From assembly GCF_003390845.1 (NCBI RefSeq), contig NZ_QMEK01000002.1, positions 1 to 64,000 of the forward strand: a DNA stretch of 64,000 bases. The letters are read 5' to 3'. The DNA is from Tropicimonas sp. IMCC34043. GTDB lineage: Bacteria; Pseudomonadota; Alphaproteobacteria; Rhodobacterales; Rhodobacteraceae. This document shows positions 54,663 to 63,474 of the stretch, one piece after another (position 1 is the stretch's first letter; each line of letters begins with the position of its first letter). The notes below the pieces were generated by a model. That model worked only from the letters and a program-made list of their open reading frames with translations. It was not told the DNA's origin and did not search any database. A program made the translations under genes and the position numbers.

Positions 54663-56113
54663 GGCGCGTTTCCTTGCGGGTCCAATCCCATCGCCTCGCG
54701 ATAGTGCCGGCGCTGGCTGGCGCGGCCGAGCCGGTCGGTGATCTGGTCCCATGCGACGGCGGCGGCGGCAAGCGCCTGTTCCGGCGCGACCTCGCCCGCC
54801 AGAACCCGGCCGATCTGGGTGTCGAGCGCATCCATGTAGGCGGGATAACCGGGCAGGCGCAGGTCGCGCGCGGTCTGCGGCAGCGACAGGCTTTCGCGCA
54901 GAACGGCAAGATAGGCGCGCGCCGCCTCTGGCCCCATCAACGCCGACCATGCGTCGATCTGGTCAAGCTGGGCGCTGCGATAGGGGTTCAGGCCCGAATT
55001 GCCGTCGCGCACATCGCGGTCGGCGCGTTCGGGGGCGGCAAGCCAGGCGATATAGTCCCAGGCGGCAGCGGGATCGGCCGCCGCCAGCGGCACCGCGGCG
55101 ATCCAGCCGCCGAAGGCAAGGAACGGCACGGGCCGCACGGCCGCCAGATCCTCCCACGCGCCGCTCGCGGGGTTCCAGACCTCGCGACTGCCGGGGAGAA
55201 TGAAAAATCCGACCTTGCCTGCGACCCGGCTGTAAGTCGGGTCGGTGGCGAGAACGCCGATGTCGGACCAGTCGATGGCCATCGCGGCCTGCCCTTCGGC
55301 AAATCGGGCGCGCACGTCGTGGCTGGCAATATCGGCGGCGTCGGGCGGGCCTGCGGCGCGCACGGCAAGATAATCGCCAAGCGCCCGGACCCAGGCCGGG
55401 TTGTCGATCTCGGGCGCCATCGTCTCGGGGTCGAAGAAGAAATACCCGGGGTGCCCCGGATCGGCGGCATAGGCCGCCGCGTGGCTGAACAGATACCACA
55501 GACGCTGCCCGCCCTCGGCATAGGCCTCGAGCGTGCCGGCAAGCGGCCGTCCGTCGGGGCCGGTGCGACCGGCGAAAAATCCGGCGATCTCCAGATAGTC
55601 GTCCCAGGTCTGCGGCGGGGCAAGCGGGCGGCCGAAGGCTGCCGCAAAATCGGCGCGGGTTTGCGGGTCTTCGAACAGGTCGCGGCGATAGGCGCCCATG
55701 TGCAGATCGCCGTCGAGCGTCACCGCCATCCAGCGCCCCTGCCAGCGCATCAGCGCGTCGCGATAGGCCGGAACCACGCCCTGCACCAGCGGGCCACGGA
55801 CCAGCGCGTCGGGGACCGGCGCCAGATAGGGGGCGAAGTCGGGCAACCAGGCCGAGGGAAAGATCAGCACATCGGCCGGCACCTGGCCTGTGACGAAGCC
55901 CACCATGATCTCGCCATAGAGGCTGTCGAAGGGGCGCTGTGTCACCTCGACCGGGATTCCGGTTGCGGCGGCGAAGCTCTCGCCATGGCGGATCGCGGGC
56001 CCGGCAATCGGGGTGCCGTCGCGGGTCAACACCCGCAACGGCGCAGCGCCAGCCAGGGCCGTCGCGGTCAGCAGCATTACAATTGTTACAAACAGGCGCG
56101 CGATTGGCGACAT
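54659..56113 (-). CDS. Periplasmic solute-binding protein coupled to the sensor kinase
   Basis: 484 residues, family-1 (sugar-type) extracellular solute-binding protein. A signal peptide is evident (MSPIARLFVTIVMLLTATALAGAA), then PADVLIFPSAWLPDFAPYLAPVPD and MAIDWSDIGVLATDPTY, FGGWIAAVPLAAADPAAAWDYIAWLA, all typical of maltose/glycerol-binding-like folds. No permease or ATPase genes accompany it. It is co-transcribed with the hybrid kinase and divergent from the fructose PTS, so a sensory rather than transport role is likely. The start at 56113 is favoured over the open extension to 56281. Confidence 0.85.
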   Translation of the reverse strand: MSPIARLFVTIVMLLTATALAGAAPLRVLTRDGTPIAGPAIRHGESFAAATGIPVEVTQRPFDSLYGEIMVGFVTGQVPADVLIFPSAWLPDFAPYLAPVPDALVRGPLVQGVVPAYRDALMRWQGRWMAVTLDGDLHMGAYRRDLFEDPQTRADFAAAFGRPLAPPQTWDDYLEIAGFFAGRTGPDGRPLAGTLEAYAEGGQRLWYLFSHAAAYAADPGHPGYFFFDPETMAPEIDNPAWVRALGDYLAVRAAGPPDAADIASHDVRARFAEGQAAMAIDWSDIGVLATDPTYSRVAGKVGFFILPGSREVWNPASGAWEDLAAVRPVPFLAFGGWIAAVPLAAADPAAAWDYIAWLAAPERADRDVRDGNSGLNPYRSAQLDQIDAWSALMGPEAARAYLAVLRESLSLPQTARDLRLPGYPAYMDALDTQIGRVLAGEVAPEQALAAAAVAWDQITDRLGRASQRRHYREAMGLDPQGNAP

Positions 56114-56180
56114 ATCCGGTTCATCTGGCTGCGGTTCTGTATCCCCAACAGCATGACACGAACCATGCGGAGGAGAAAAC

Positions 56181-58658
56181 GTGGTTACCCTGACAAACGA
56201 TCTCGTGGCAATCGGCGCCAAGGCCGCAACCAAGGCCGAGGCCATCGCGCAGGCGGTGGACCTGTTGACCGCAGCGGGCAAGATCGACCCGCGCTATGGC
56301 GAAAGCATGATGGGGCGCGAGAAGGTGGCCAACACCTTCCTCGGCAACGGCATCGCCATCCCCCACGGCCTGCCGAAAGACCGCGACCTGATCCACGAGA
56401 CAGCGATTGCGGTTGTGCAACTGCCCGAGGGTGTCGAATGGGCCCCGGGCGACATCGCCCGCCTTGTCGTCGCCATCGCCGCGAAGTCGGACGAGCACCT
56501 GAAGGTGCTGACCAACCTGACCGACGTGCTGGGCGAACCCGACGAGGCCGACCGGCTGGCCACCACCAAGAACCCCGCCGACATCGTTGCAAGGCTGACC
56601 GGGGCGGCGCCCGCCGATGCGGCACCCGCCAAGGCAGCCGAGGATCTGGCTGAAGGTTTTGACATCACCGTGACCGGCGCCCACGGGCTTCACGCCCGTC
56701 CGGCAACGGCGCTGGTCGATCTGGCCAAGGGCTTTGATGCCGAAATCCGGATCCGCCACGGAGAGAAGGCCGCCAACGCGAAAAGCCTGATCTCGATCCT
56801 GAAGCTTGGCGCCGCGGGCGGTGCCGAACTGCACGTCTCGGCCGAAGGGGCCGACGCCGGCAAGGCGCTGGCCGCCATCCGCGCGGCTTTCGAGGCCGGT
56901 CTGGAGGACGAAGACGAGGCAGCGGGCGAGGCAGCGGCCGCGGCCGCACCCCGGGCACCCGCCGGCACGGTGGAAAGCTATGATGGCCGCACCATCGCCG
57001 GCATCTCCTCCTCCCCCGGTTTTGCGATTGCGCCGGTGTTCCAGTTCGCCCGCGAAAAGATCGTCTTCGACCCCGACGCGGCCGATGCCGAGGCCGAGCG
57101 CAAGAAGCTCGACCAGGCGCTGCAGACGGCCTGGCGCCAGCTTGAGGACCTTTACGAGGAGGTCTGGAAGAAATCCGGGCCCGCCAAGGCGGGCATCTTC
57201 CGGGCGCATCAGGAATTCCTCGACGACCCCGAAATGATCGAGGCCGCGCAGGCGCTGATCCGCGAACATCGCAGTGCCGCCTACGCCTGGCACGAATCCT
57301 ATAACGAACGCGCCGACATCCTGGCGGCGATGAAGGATCAGGTTCTGGCCGGCCGCGCCATCGACCTGCGCGACGCGGGTCTGCGGGTCCTGCGCCTGCT
57401 CGGCAAGGTCGAGAAGGACGAGAACCTGCTGCCGAAGGAACCCTGCATCCTCGTGGCCGACGACCTGACGCCCTCGGACACCGCACAGCTTGACCCCGCG
57501 CTGGTGCTGGGGCTTTGCACCGCCTCGGGCGGGCCGACCTCGCACACCTCGATCATCGCGCGCTCGCTCGACATTCCTGCCGTCGTTGGCGCCGGGATGA
57601 CGGTGATGGAGGTGGCCGCTGGCACGCCCGCGGTGCTCGACGGCGAACATGGGCTGCTGATCCTCGATCCGAGCGCCGCCGACAAGGCCCGCGCCAGTGC
57701 GGCACTTGTCGATCTGAAGGCACAGCGCGAGATCGAGAAGCGCGACTGTTTCAAGCCCGCGTTGACCACCGACGGCAAGCGCGTCGAGGTCGTCGCCAAT
57801 ATCAGCGACGTGTCCGAAGCCATCGCCGCGGTCAATGCCGGTGGCGAGGGCGTGGGGCTCTTGCGCACCGAGTTCCTGTTCGTCAACCGCGACCACCCGC
57901 CGAGCGAGGACGAGCAGTACGAGATCTATGCCGCGATGCTGGAGGCGCTGAACGGCCTGCCGATCATCATCCGCACGCTCGATGTGGGCGGCGACAAGGA
58001 GATCCCCTACCTCAGGATGCCGGTCGAACAGAATCCGTTCCTCGGGGAACGCGGCATCCGGTTCTGCCTGGCGCACGAGGACCTGTTCCGCAGCCAGCTG
58101 CGCGCGATCTTCCGCGCCTCGGCCAATGGCCCGCTGCGCATCATGTTCCCGATGATCGCCATGACCCATGAACTGGACGCGGCGCTGAAGATCGCCGACG
58201 AGGTCCGGATCGAGGTCGGGGCCGAGCCCGTCGAGATGGGGATCATGATCGAGATCCCGTCTGCGGTGATGATGGCGCCGGAACTGGCGAAGAAGGTCGA
58301 TTTCTTCTCGATCGGCACCAACGACCTGACGCAATACGCGCTGGCCATGGACCGGATGCACCCGGTGCTGGCCAAGCAGGCCGACGGGTTGCATCCGGCG
58401 GTCTTGCGGCTGATCGACATGACGGTGAAGGCCGCCGATGCGGCCGGCATCTGGGTTGGTGCCTGCGGCGGGATCGCGGCCGATCCGATCGGCGCCAGCG
58501 TGCTCAGCGGGCTTGGCGTCGTCGAACTGTCGGTCTCGATCCCCTCGATTGCGGCGGTCAAGGCACAGCTTCGCCGCCAGTCGATGGCCGACAACCGCGC
58601 CTTGGCAAAGCGCGCGCTGGCCTGCCCCGACGCCGCCGCCGTGCGCGCCCTGCGCTGA
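56181..58658 (+). CDS. fruB: Fructose PTS multiphosphoryl transfer protein (EIIA-HPr-EI)
   Basis: 825 residues in three phosphotransfer domains. EIIA-Fru with phospho-His62 (GIAIPHGLPK); HPr with His171 (GAHGLHARPATAL); and enzyme I with His455 (SGGPTSHTSIIARS), PEP-binding LLRTEFLFVNR, and the C-terminal signature SIGTNDLTQYALAMDR. It carries phosphate from PEP to FruA, so fructose uptake needs no separate HPr/EI. It starts at GTG with GGAGGAG 6 nt ahead. A GC-rich linker (AAGEAAAAAAPRAP) sits between HPr and EI. Confidence 0.95.
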   Translation: MVTLTNDLVAIGAKAATKAEAIAQAVDLLTAAGKIDPRYGESMMGREKVANTFLGNGIAIPHGLPKDRDLIHETAIAVVQLPEGVEWAPGDIARLVVAIAAKSDEHLKVLTNLTDVLGEPDEADRLATTKNPADIVARLTGAAPADAAPAKAAEDLAEGFDITVTGAHGLHARPATALVDLAKGFDAEIRIRHGEKAANAKSLISILKLGAAGGAELHVSAEGADAGKALAAIRAAFEAGLEDEDEAAGEAAAAAAPRAPAGTVESYDGRTIAGISSSPGFAIAPVFQFAREKIVFDPDAADAEAERKKLDQALQTAWRQLEDLYEEVWKKSGPAKAGIFRAHQEFLDDPEMIEAAQALIREHRSAAYAWHESYNERADILAAMKDQVLAGRAIDLRDAGLRVLRLLGKVEKDENLLPKEPCILVADDLTPSDTAQLDPALVLGLCTASGGPTSHTSIIARSLDIPAVVGAGMTVMEVAAGTPAVLDGEHGLLILDPSAADKARASAALVDLKAQREIEKRDCFKPALTTDGKRVEVVANISDVSEAIAAVNAGGEGVGLLRTEFLFVNRDHPPSEDEQYEIYAAMLEALNGLPIIIRTLDVGGDKEIPYLRMPVEQNPFLGERGIRFCLAHEDLFRSQLRAIFRASANGPLRIMFPMIAMTHELDAALKIADEVRIEVGAEPVEMGIMIEIPSAVMMAPELAKKVDFFSIGTNDLTQYALAMDRMHPVLAKQADGLHPAVLRLIDMTVKAADAAGIWVGACGGIAADPIGASVLSGLGVVELSVSIPSIAAVKAQLRRQSMADNRALAKRALACPDAAAVRALR

Positions 58659-58669
58659 GGGAGGAAATC

Positions 58670-59626
58670 ATGACCGCTCATCCCCGTATCGCGACCGTAT
58701 CGCTCAATTCGGCGGTCGATCAGACCGTGACCGTCCCCGACTTTACCCTCGACGCGGTGAACCGGGTCGAGACCGTGCGCGTCGACGCCGGCGGCAAGGC
58801 CGTCAACGTCGCCTCGTTCCTTGCCCATTTCGGCCACAAGGTCGCCGTGACAGGGCTGCTCGGCCGCGAAAACGAGGCGCTGTTCGCCCGCCACTTCGCC
58901 ACGGCCGGGATCGAGGACGCCTGCCTTCGGCTCGACGGTGCGACCCGCACCAACGTCAAGATCGTCGATCCGGTCAACGACCGGGTCACCGACCTGAACT
59001 TTCCCGGCGTCCGCGCCACGGATGCCGATCTGGCCGCCGTGACCAGCAAGCTTGACGCGCTTCTGGCACGAGGGCTCGACTGGGTTGCGCTTTGCGGCAG
59101 CCTGCCCGAAGGGCTCGACCCCGATGCCTATGCCGGGCTGGTCGCCATGGCGCGGGCGCGCAACGCCGCCGTGGCGCTCGACACCAGCGGAATGCCGCTG
59201 GCCGAAGCGCTGAAGGCAAGGCCCGAGATCATCAAGCCGAACATCGCCGAGTTGTCCGCGCTGCTGCAACGTCCGCTCGAAACCCAGAAGGACGTGGTGG
59301 ATGCGGCGCTGGAACTGACCCGGACCGGCATCAACCTTGTCGTCGTCTCGATGGGCGCGCAGGGGGCGGTCATGGCCATGCCCGATGCGGCCATCCTCGC
59401 CGTGCCGCCGAAAGTGGCGGTCGCGAGCACGGTCGGCGCCGGCGACGCCATGGTGGCGGGGCTGATCCACGCCGCGACCCTCGGCCTTGGCCTGCAGGAA
59501 ACGGCACGGCTTGCCACTGCCTTCTCACTTGGCGCGCTCGGCGAGATCGGCCCACACCTGCCGCCGAAAAGCCGGATCCAAGAGCTTTCCCGCGCGGTCA
59601 AGGTGACCGTGATCGACCTTCACTGA
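58670..59626 (+). CDS. fruK: 1-Phosphofructokinase
   Basis: 318-residue PfkB/ribokinase-family kinase converting fructose 1-phosphate to fructose 1,6-bisphosphate. Motifs: TVSLNSAVDQTVTVPDF, GGKAVNVASFLAHFGHKVAVTGLLG, IKPNIAELSALL, and the catalytic anion hole STVGAGDAMVAGLIHA with Asp. It lies between fruB and fruA with 11-bp and 24-bp gaps; GGGAGG precedes the ATG. Its substrate is made by the PTS encoded on both sides. Confidence 0.95.
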   Translation: MTAHPRIATVSLNSAVDQTVTVPDFTLDAVNRVETVRVDAGGKAVNVASFLAHFGHKVAVTGLLGRENEALFARHFATAGIEDACLRLDGATRTNVKIVDPVNDRVTDLNFPGVRATDADLAAVTSKLDALLARGLDWVALCGSLPEGLDPDAYAGLVAMARARNAAVALDTSGMPLAEALKARPEIIKPNIAELSALLQRPLETQKDVVDAALELTRTGINLVVVSMGAQGAVMAMPDAAILAVPPKVAVASTVGAGDAMVAGLIHAATLGLGLQETARLATAFSLGALGEIGPHLPPKSRIQELSRAVKVTVIDLH

Positions 59627-59650
59627 CGACTGACAGACCGGGAGGACCCC

Positions 59651-61456
59651 ATGTCAAAGATCGTAGCCGTTACCGCCTGCCCAACCGGTATTGCGCATAC
59701 TCATATGGCCGCAGAGGCCTTGCAGGAAACCGCCGTCCTGATGGGCCACCAGATCCGCGTCGAGCGCCAGAGCGCGCAGGGCGTCGAGGGTCGGCTGGAA
59801 CCCGAAGAGATCGCGGACGCCGACGTCGCCCTGATCGCGGCGGACATCCATGTCGATCCGGCGCGGTTTGCCGGCAAGCCGGTATTCGAAACCTCGACCA
59901 GCCGCGCCGTGCGCGACACCGAAGCGGTGATCGAGGCCGCCGTCGCGGCCATCGGGGCCGCAAACATCGCGAAGGAAACACCCCCAGTGACCAAGCCAGT
60001 CCCCACCCCGGCCGCCGCCGCGGCACCCGCCGCCGCACAGGGGCTGAAGGTGGTCGCGATCACCTCGTGCCCCACCGGCATCGCCCATACCTTCATGGCA
60101 GCCGACGCGCTGAAAAAGGCGGCGAAGGCCCGCGGCTTTGAGATCGCTGTCGAGACCCAGGGCTCGGTCGGATCGCAGACCGCGCTGACCGAGGAAGAGG
60201 TCGCCGCCGCCGATCTGGTGGTGATCGCGGCCGACACCCATGTCGACGACAGCCGCTTTGTCGGCAAGAAGATCTACAAGACCAGCGTTGGCGCGGCCGT
60301 CAAGGGCGCGGCCAAGGTCCTGGACGAGGCGATTGCGGATGGCGAGGTCATGGGCGGCGGCGCCGCAGCCGGTGGCGAAAGCTATGTCGATGCGGTCAAA
60401 CAGGCCAAGGCGGCGCGCAAGTCGAAGCAGTCGGGCCCCTATCAGCACCTGCTGACAGGCGTGTCCTACATGCTGCCGCTGGTCGTTGCGGGCGGTCTGC
60501 TGATCGCGCTGTCCTTCGTCTTCGGGATCGAGGCGTTCAAGCAGGAAGGCACCTTCCCTGCCGCGCTGATGTCCATCGGCGGCGGCGCGGCCTTTGCGCT
60601 GATGGTGCCGGTGCTGGCCGGTTACATCGCCTATTCCATCGCCGACCGTCCGGGCCTGACCCCGGGCCTGGTCGGCGGGATGCTGGCCGTGAACCTCAAC
60701 GCCGGTTTCCTTGGCGGGATCCTCGCGGGCTTTCTTGCCGGCTATGTCGCCCGCTGGCTGCGCGACACGATCAAGCTGCCGCGGAACCTGGAAGGCTTGA
60801 AGCCGGTGCTGATCCTGCCGCTTCTGTCGACGCTCGTGACCGGGTTGGTCATGGTCTATGTCGTCGGCACGCCGGTCGCGGCGATCATGACCGCAATGAC
60901 AAACTTCCTGCAGGGCCTTGGCACCACCAACGCGGTCATGCTGGGCCTGCTTCTGGGCGGCATGATGGCCGTCGACATGGGCGGACCGATCAACAAGGCG
61001 GCCTATACCTTTGCGGTCGGCCTGCTGACCAGCCAGACCTATGCCCCGATGGCCGCTGTGATGGCCGCTGGCATGACCCCGCCGCTCGGGCTGGCGCTGG
61101 CTACGATGATCGCCAAGAACCGCTTTACCGAGGAAGAGCGCGATGCCGGCAAGGCCGCTGCGGTGCTGGGCCTGTCGTTCATCACCGAAGGCGCGATCCC
61201 CTTCGCGGCCAAGGACCCGGCGCGGGTCATCCCCTCGATCATCGTCGGGTCGGCGGTTACCGGAGCGCTGTCGATGATGCTGGGCTGCCAGCTGGTGGCA
61301 CCGCACGGCGGGATCTTCGTGCTCGCAATCCCGCACGCGGTCACCAACCTCGCCGCCTATGCCGCCACCATCGTGATCGGCACGCTGATCACCACCGCCA
61401 TGCTGATCGTGCTGAAAAAGCCGGTCGTCGAGGACCACCTGATCGCCTCGGTCTGA
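59651..61456 (+). CDS. fruA: PTS fructose transporter subunit IIBC
   Basis: 601 residues. Two EIIB domains come first: phospho-Cys10 in VAVTACPTGIAHTHMAAEAL and Cys140 in VAITSCPTGIAHTFMAADAL. They are joined by an Ala/Pro linker. From about residue 265 a membrane EIIC domain begins, with YMLPLVVAGGLLIALSFVFGIEAF, GGMMAVDMGGPINKAAYTF and ITEGAIPFAAKDP. It transports fructose and phosphorylates it at C1. The first EIIB keeps its Cys, so both could be active. A strong terminator follows. Confidence 0.95.
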   Translation: MSKIVAVTACPTGIAHTHMAAEALQETAVLMGHQIRVERQSAQGVEGRLEPEEIADADVALIAADIHVDPARFAGKPVFETSTSRAVRDTEAVIEAAVAAIGAANIAKETPPVTKPVPTPAAAAAPAAAQGLKVVAITSCPTGIAHTFMAADALKKAAKARGFEIAVETQGSVGSQTALTEEEVAAADLVVIAADTHVDDSRFVGKKIYKTSVGAAVKGAAKVLDEAIADGEVMGGGAAAGGESYVDAVKQAKAARKSKQSGPYQHLLTGVSYMLPLVVAGGLLIALSFVFGIEAFKQEGTFPAALMSIGGGAAFALMVPVLAGYIAYSIADRPGLTPGLVGGMLAVNLNAGFLGGILAGFLAGYVARWLRDTIKLPRNLEGLKPVLILPLLSTLVTGLVMVYVVGTPVAAIMTAMTNFLQGLGTTNAVMLGLLLGGMMAVDMGGPINKAAYTFAVGLLTSQTYAPMAAVMAAGMTPPLGLALATMIAKNRFTEEERDAGKAAAVLGLSFITEGAIPFAAKDPARVIPSIIVGSAVTGALSMMLGCQLVAPHGGIFVLAIPHAVTNLAAYAATIVIGTLITTAMLIVLKKPVVEDHLIASV

Positions 61457-61490
61457 GGCGCACGCGGCCCCGACAGGGCAACAGGGCAAT

Positions 61491-61527
61491 CGCCGGCGGT
61501 CCCCCGACCGCCGGCGTTTTCCGTTTT
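61491..61527 (+). terminator. Rho-independent terminator of the fru operon
   Basis: Perfect 10-bp stem CGCCGGCGGT (61491-61500) / ACCGCCGGCG (61507-61516), 6-nt loop, followed by TTTTCCGTTTT. It starts 35 nt after the fruA stop. Confidence 0.85.
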
Positions 61528-61734
61528 CGGACCTTGTGTGTTCTCGGTCGGCGCCATTTGCTGCAGCCGGGACGATCTCGACCCTCGACAAAAGCGGCCG
61601 GCTGCTGGCAGAAAAAGCAGGCATGATCGCCACGGGCCCCCTGCAGGCCCCTTTGGGCGGCGCGCACCGAGGCAAAGAGACAGAGCACGCAACGAGCGCG
61701 CCGGCATCCATGCGCGCCGAAGGGAGACAGAACC

Positions 61735-62280
61735 ATGACTTCGAAACCCACTCGCGGGGCGACGCGCCGCGATATCCTTGCCGGAAGCGCCGGGTTTGCC
61801 CTGCTTGCCGCCGGCGCCGCCCGGGCAGATCAGACCGAGGCGACAGACCCCACGGCCGATTTCCTGTTCGTGCAGACCGCAAGCGGCATGGCCTATGCCG
61901 CCGACGCCAACCGCCTGACACTGAACGGGGTCAGCCCGGTGACGCTGTTCTTCTCGGACCGGCCCGAGCGGATCGCAGGCAACACCAAGACCGAAACCTT
62001 CGTCGCCTCCTGGGGGCAGGGCACCGACAGTTTTGAATCCGATCCCCCCAATGCCGATATCTCGGTGCTGGTCGACGGCGGGCTGCAACAGGCGGTGGTC
62101 GTGCTGCGTAATCCGGTGCTCACGGGCGACGCGCTGCACTATACGGTCGAAATCCTCAGTGGCGACATGCCGGTGCTGGGCGAGAATGCCTCGCTGTTCA
62201 TCGACATCATAGGCCGGCCGCTGACCCCGGTGTCCTTCGCGGGCGCAGACCGGCGGGCCTATCGCCGCGGCTACTACTGA
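61735..62280 (+). CDS. Tat-exported protein of unknown function
   Basis: 181 residues. Twin-arginine signal ATRRDILAGSAGFALLAAGAARA is clear. The mature part is beta-rich: FLFVQTASGMAYAAD, VTLFFSDRPERIAGN, TFVASWGQGTDSFESDPPNADISVL, VVVLRNPVLTGDALHYTVEIL and NASLFIDIIGRPLTPVSF. I recognise this as a conserved proteobacterial family without an assigned role; no catalytic motif is evident. It lies between fruA and the molybdate genes with no overlap, so it is probably its own transcript. GGGAGA precedes the ATG. Confidence 0.75.
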   Translation: MTSKPTRGATRRDILAGSAGFALLAAGAARADQTEATDPTADFLFVQTASGMAYAADANRLTLNGVSPVTLFFSDRPERIAGNTKTETFVASWGQGTDSFESDPPNADISVLVDGGLQQAVVVLRNPVLTGDALHYTVEILSGDMPVLGENASLFIDIIGRPLTPVSFAGADRRAYRRGYY

Positions 62281-62487
62281 GATTTGCCCAAGGCGCCCGG
62301 CCGCCACGGTCGGGCGTCTGGCACAGGCGGCGCTGTTCGCAAACAGCCCTGCAACCTGACGCCGGCCCTGTCCGGCGCGTCCCCCCGATAGCGACCGACG
62401 TCAGACCGCAGACGCGGAACGGACGGCTCTTTTCATTCGGGGAGTGGTCGATCGTCTGCACGTCGTCTGTCACAGATTTGGAGGAAA

Positions 62488-62525
62488 TCCGACATTCCGG
62501 CGCCAGGACCGGCCGGAATGTCGGA
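62488..62525. promoter_or_regulatory. 13-bp perfect inverted repeat upstream of modE
   Basis: TCCGACATTCCGG (62488-62500) and CCGGAATGTCGGA (62513-62525), perfect over 13 bp with a 12-nt spacer. It lies in the 347-bp gap before modE, upstream of the predicted modE promoter, so it is more likely an operator or the end of the preceding transcript than an mRNA leader structure. No T-run follows. The rest of the gap (62281-62480) shows nothing clear. Confidence 0.5.
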
Positions 62526-62555
62526 CCGGATTGCACTATTTTGCCCGGTTGTGAC

Positions 62556-62585
62556 TTGGCACGGCGATTGCTGGTATGCGTTATG
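62556..62585 (+). promoter_or_regulatory. Possible modE promoter
   Basis: TTGGCA (62556-62561) and GTTATG (62580-62585), spacer 18. The -10 lies inside the left arm of the ModE-like operator, so bound ModE would block it. Confidence 0.4.
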
Positions 62586-62605
62586 TAGGCTAACCACATA
62601 ACGCA
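62577..62605. promoter_or_regulatory. ModE-like operator
   Basis: A 10-bp perfect inverted repeat TGCGTTATGT (62577-62586) / ACATAACGCA (62596-62605) with a 9-nt spacer. It resembles the ModE box, whose arms contain CGTTATATA and TATATAACG. It sits 22 nt before modE, so ModE-molybdate probably represses its own operon with modA. Confidence 0.75.
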
Positions 62606-62627
62606 CCCTGTCGTCCCGGAGATCCCC

Positions 62628-63428
62628 ATGACCGACGCCAAGCTGAAAGCCGCCCTGACCCTGACCCGCGAGGGCACCTCGCGGATCGGCCGGGACCGGA
62701 TCCTGCTGCTTCAGGCGGTGGCCGAACACGGTTCGATTGCCGCGGCGGCGCGATCTGTCGGTCTGTCCTACAAGGCCGCCTGGGATGGGATTGGCACGCT
62801 CAACAACCTGTTCCCGCAACCCGTCGTCACCGCCACCCCCGGCGGCAAGTCGGGCGGCGGGGCCGAGGTCACCCCGGCCGGCCACGCCCTGATCGCCAGC
62901 TTCAACCGAGTGGAAAACGTCCTGACCCGGGCCTTCGCGAAACTCGACGCCGAGCTTGCCGATCTCTCCCTCAGTTCATCGAACATCGTCAGGAGTCTCA
63001 CGATGCAGACAAGTACCCGCAACGCCTTCCTCTGCACGGTCACCGGCGTGACCGAAGGCGCGGTCAATTCCGTGGTGGAAATGAAGCTGACCGACGGCCA
63101 GATCCTGACCGCCGTCATCACCGAGCGCAGCGCCACGGACATGGGGATCCGCGAAGGGACCGAGGTCTATGCCCTGATCAAGGCGCCGTTCATCATCCTT
63201 GCCGCGGGCGAACTGACCACCCCGGTTTCGGCCCGCAACGTGGTGACCGGCACGGTCGCCTCGCGCGAGGACGGCGCGGTGAACAGCGAGATCATCCTCG
63301 ATATCGGCGACGGCAAGACCGTCACCTCGATCGTCACCATCGCCAGTGCCAAGGCGCTCGACCTCAAGCCCGGCGATGTTGCGACCGCGATGTTCAAGGC
63401 CAGCCATGTCATCGTCGCCCTGCCCTGA
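62628..63428 (+). CDS. modE: ModE, molybdate-responsive transcriptional regulator
   Basis: 266 residues. The N-terminal about 115 residues are the winged-helix LysR-like ModE DNA-binding domain (GRDRILLLQAVAEHGSIAAAARSVGLSYKAAWDGIGTLNNLF, TPAGHALIASFNRVE). The remainder is a pair of TOBE/molybdate-binding domains: STRNAFLCTVTGVTEGAVNSVVEMKL and ARNVVTGTVASREDGAVNSEIILD, each ending in an ALIKAPFIIL or AMFKASHVIVAL strand. Bound molybdate makes the dimer bind its operator. GGAG precedes the ATG. modA follows 46 bp later. Confidence 0.93.
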   Translation: MTDAKLKAALTLTREGTSRIGRDRILLLQAVAEHGSIAAAARSVGLSYKAAWDGIGTLNNLFPQPVVTATPGGKSGGGAEVTPAGHALIASFNRVENVLTRAFAKLDAELADLSLSSSNIVRSLTMQTSTRNAFLCTVTGVTEGAVNSVVEMKLTDGQILTAVITERSATDMGIREGTEVYALIKAPFIILAAGELTTPVSARNVVTGTVASREDGAVNSEIILDIGDGKTVTSIVTIASAKALDLKPGDVATAMFKASHVIVALP

Positions 63429-63474
63429 CCCAACCCGAGAACCAGTGACGTTTCGACCCGAAAGGACCAGTAAC

